Below are positions 5,141-6,057 of a stretch of 6,057 nucleotides of DNA, piece by piece. Origin of the DNA: Gammaproteobacteria bacterium (GTDB taxonomy: Bacteria > Pseudomonadota > Gammaproteobacteria > Steroidobacterales > MnTg04); NCBI GenBank assembly GCA_027297845.1, contig JAPUHG010000162.1:1-6057 (forward strand). Reading direction: 5' to 3'. Positions within the stretch are counted from its first letter, which is position 1, and every line of letters starts with the position of its first letter. Position numbers and translations under genes: made by a program. A model generated the notes under the pieces. It was not told where the DNA came from, did not search any database, and worked only from the letters and a program-made list of their open reading frames with translations.

Positions 5141-6057
5141 ATGGCACGCCGGAAGAGATCGATGAATGTTTTTAGTCTGTCTTTTCTGGATGTCATGTCT
5201 TGCGGTTTTGGCGCGGTCGTCCTGGTTTTCCTGATTATGAACCATTCGAGCGAGAGGACTAAACAAGAGGTCAATGTCGAACTGTTATCAGAGGTGGCGC
5301 GGCTTGAGGAACTGATCCTTGAAGGTGACGAGTATCTGGTCCAGGTTAAGAATACCGTCAAGATTCTGCAGGAGAAAAACACCACTACCGATGGCCTGGC
5401 AAATACGGTCGATCAGAATCTGAAAAGCATCCGCGTGGAACTGGCGAAGCTCGATCTGGATACGCTGGCGAGTGAAGAAAGCATCAACAAACTGAAAACA
5501 GATCTCCAGGCGCAGGACGAAGAGCGCCGCCGTTTGGAAGGGGGCGTCGAAGAGGGCAAGCAACAAGGTGAGAATGTCCGTTCATTCACGGGTGAAGGAA
5601 ATCGTCAGTATCTGACCGGAATGCAGATGGGCGGGGAACGCGTACTGATTCTCCTCGATGCATCGGCGAGCATGCTTGATGAGACTATTGTCAATGTTAT
5701 CCGGCGAAGAAACATGCGCCCGGAGCAAAAGCTGGCTGCAAGAAAATGGCGGCGAGCGGTTAAGACGGTTGAATGGCTGACTGCACAGATCCCGCCGGGC
5801 AGCCAGTTTCAGTTCTATACCTTCAATACTACTGCAACACCGCTGCTCGAAGGGACTCGTGGCCGATGGCTGGCCGCGGCCGATGGCAGCGATCTTAACC
5901 GTGCGGTCGAGAGTCTGCGTCATGTGGTACCCGAAAAAGGCACTAGCCTGCATGCGTCGTTTCAGGTGATTTCTACATTGAGCCCACGCCCGGATAACGT
6001 GTTCTTGCTGGTCGATGGTTTGCCGACCCAGGGTGAAACTATCCGCGAGAAAGGCGT
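5141..6057 (+). CDS. Membrane-anchored coiled-coil VWA protein with ExbD/MotB-like N-terminal helix (3' truncated by window)
   Basis: The frame is open to the window end, with 305 residues visible. The order is: a basic start (MARRKRS); one membrane helix at about 11-33 (FSLSFLDVMSCGFGAVVLVFLIM); a charged heptad-like coiled coil at about 40-145; and a VWA domain from about 165. The metal site (MIDAS) is intact in the visible part: DASAS at 173-177, Thr268 in GTSL, and Asp292 in VDGLPT. The N-in, single-helix plan matches ExbD/MotB. Asp17 in FLDVM sits where ExbD-type helices carry the proton-binding aspartate (typically F-[IV]-D-V-M), so this is a candidate partner of the channel subunit at 3048. 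ATG 5141 follows the previous stop by one base but has no clear ribosome site. ATG 5162 is preceded by GGAAG at 5151-5155 and would keep the helix and aspartate. The family and domains are firm; the stator role is inference. Confidence 0.9.
   Translation, partial: MARRKRSMNVFSLSFLDVMSCGFGAVVLVFLIMNHSSERTKQEVNVELLSEVARLEELILEGDEYLVQVKNTVKILQEKNTTTDGLANTVDQNLKSIRVELAKLDLDTLASEESINKLKTDLQAQDEERRRLEGGVEEGKQQGENVRSFTGEGNRQYLTGMQMGGERVLILLDASASMLDETIVNVIRRRNMRPEQKLAARKWRRAVKTVEWLTAQIPPGSQFQFYTFNTTATPLLEGTRGRWLAAADGSDLNRAVESLRHVVPEKGTSLHASFQVISTLSPRPDNVFLLVDGLPTQGETIREKG
5151..5155 (+). promoter_or_regulatory. Possible Shine-Dalgarno site for an alternative start at ATG 5162
   Basis: GGAAG lies 6 bases before ATG 5162, while ATG 5141 has only weak purine sequence before it. 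If 5162 is used, the protein begins MNVFSLSFLD and loses the RRKR cluster that supports N-in topology. Translational coupling to the stop at 5137-5139 could instead serve 5141. The start is undecided. Confidence 0.35.

Overview
The window is a single-strand, tightly packed block of six consecutive plus-strand genes. Intergenic gaps are only 1 to 16 bases and one junction is a 4-base overlap, so the block reads as one operon that continues beyond both ends. No RNA gene, CRISPR array, insertion sequence or convincing terminator was seen, and no gene-free stretch exceeds 20 bases. Base composition looks like the mid-50s percent GC by eye. The protein families (PEGA/FGE-like, MotA/TolQ/ExbB, Hsp70/actin-like with FHA, VWA) resemble clusters I know from environmental Gammaproteobacteria. 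That taxonomic placement is inference; nothing in the window fixes it.

Layout: (1) bases 1-266, the 3' end of a gene whose product ends in a PEGA-like beta module. (2) 263-2728, an 821-residue bitopic membrane protein: cytoplasmic FHA-like N-terminus, one membrane helix, five PEGA-like repeats, and a C-terminal formylglycine-generating-enzyme-type (FGE/SUMF1) domain lacking the catalytic cysteine pair. (3) 2744-3031, a small, very acidic exported protein. (4) 3048-3845, a MotA/TolQ/ExbB-type proton-channel subunit with MotA-like topology. (5) 3860-5139, an Hsp70/actin-like protein ending in an FHA domain; its reading frame is broken near 4065-4096, and about 20 residues seem to be missing there. 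(6) 5141 to the window end, a membrane-anchored coiled-coil protein with a VWA domain. Its N-terminal helix carries an aspartate placed like the proton-carrying aspartate of ExbD/MotB.

The central hypothesis is that genes 4 and 6 form a proton-motive-force-driven stator like ExbB-ExbD or MotA-MotB. In this version the periplasmic load-bearing part is a coiled coil plus a metal-dependent VWA adhesion domain, instead of a peptidoglycan- or TonB-binding domain. Around it lie a periplasmic PEGA/FGE-like scaffold (gene 2), an acidic exported peptide (gene 3) and cytoplasmic phospho-recognition modules (the FHA domain of gene 5 and the FHA-like domain of gene 2). The FHA modules suggest Ser/Thr phosphorylation input from a kinase that is not in this window. 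The system as a whole has no name I can assign; its function is unknown to me.
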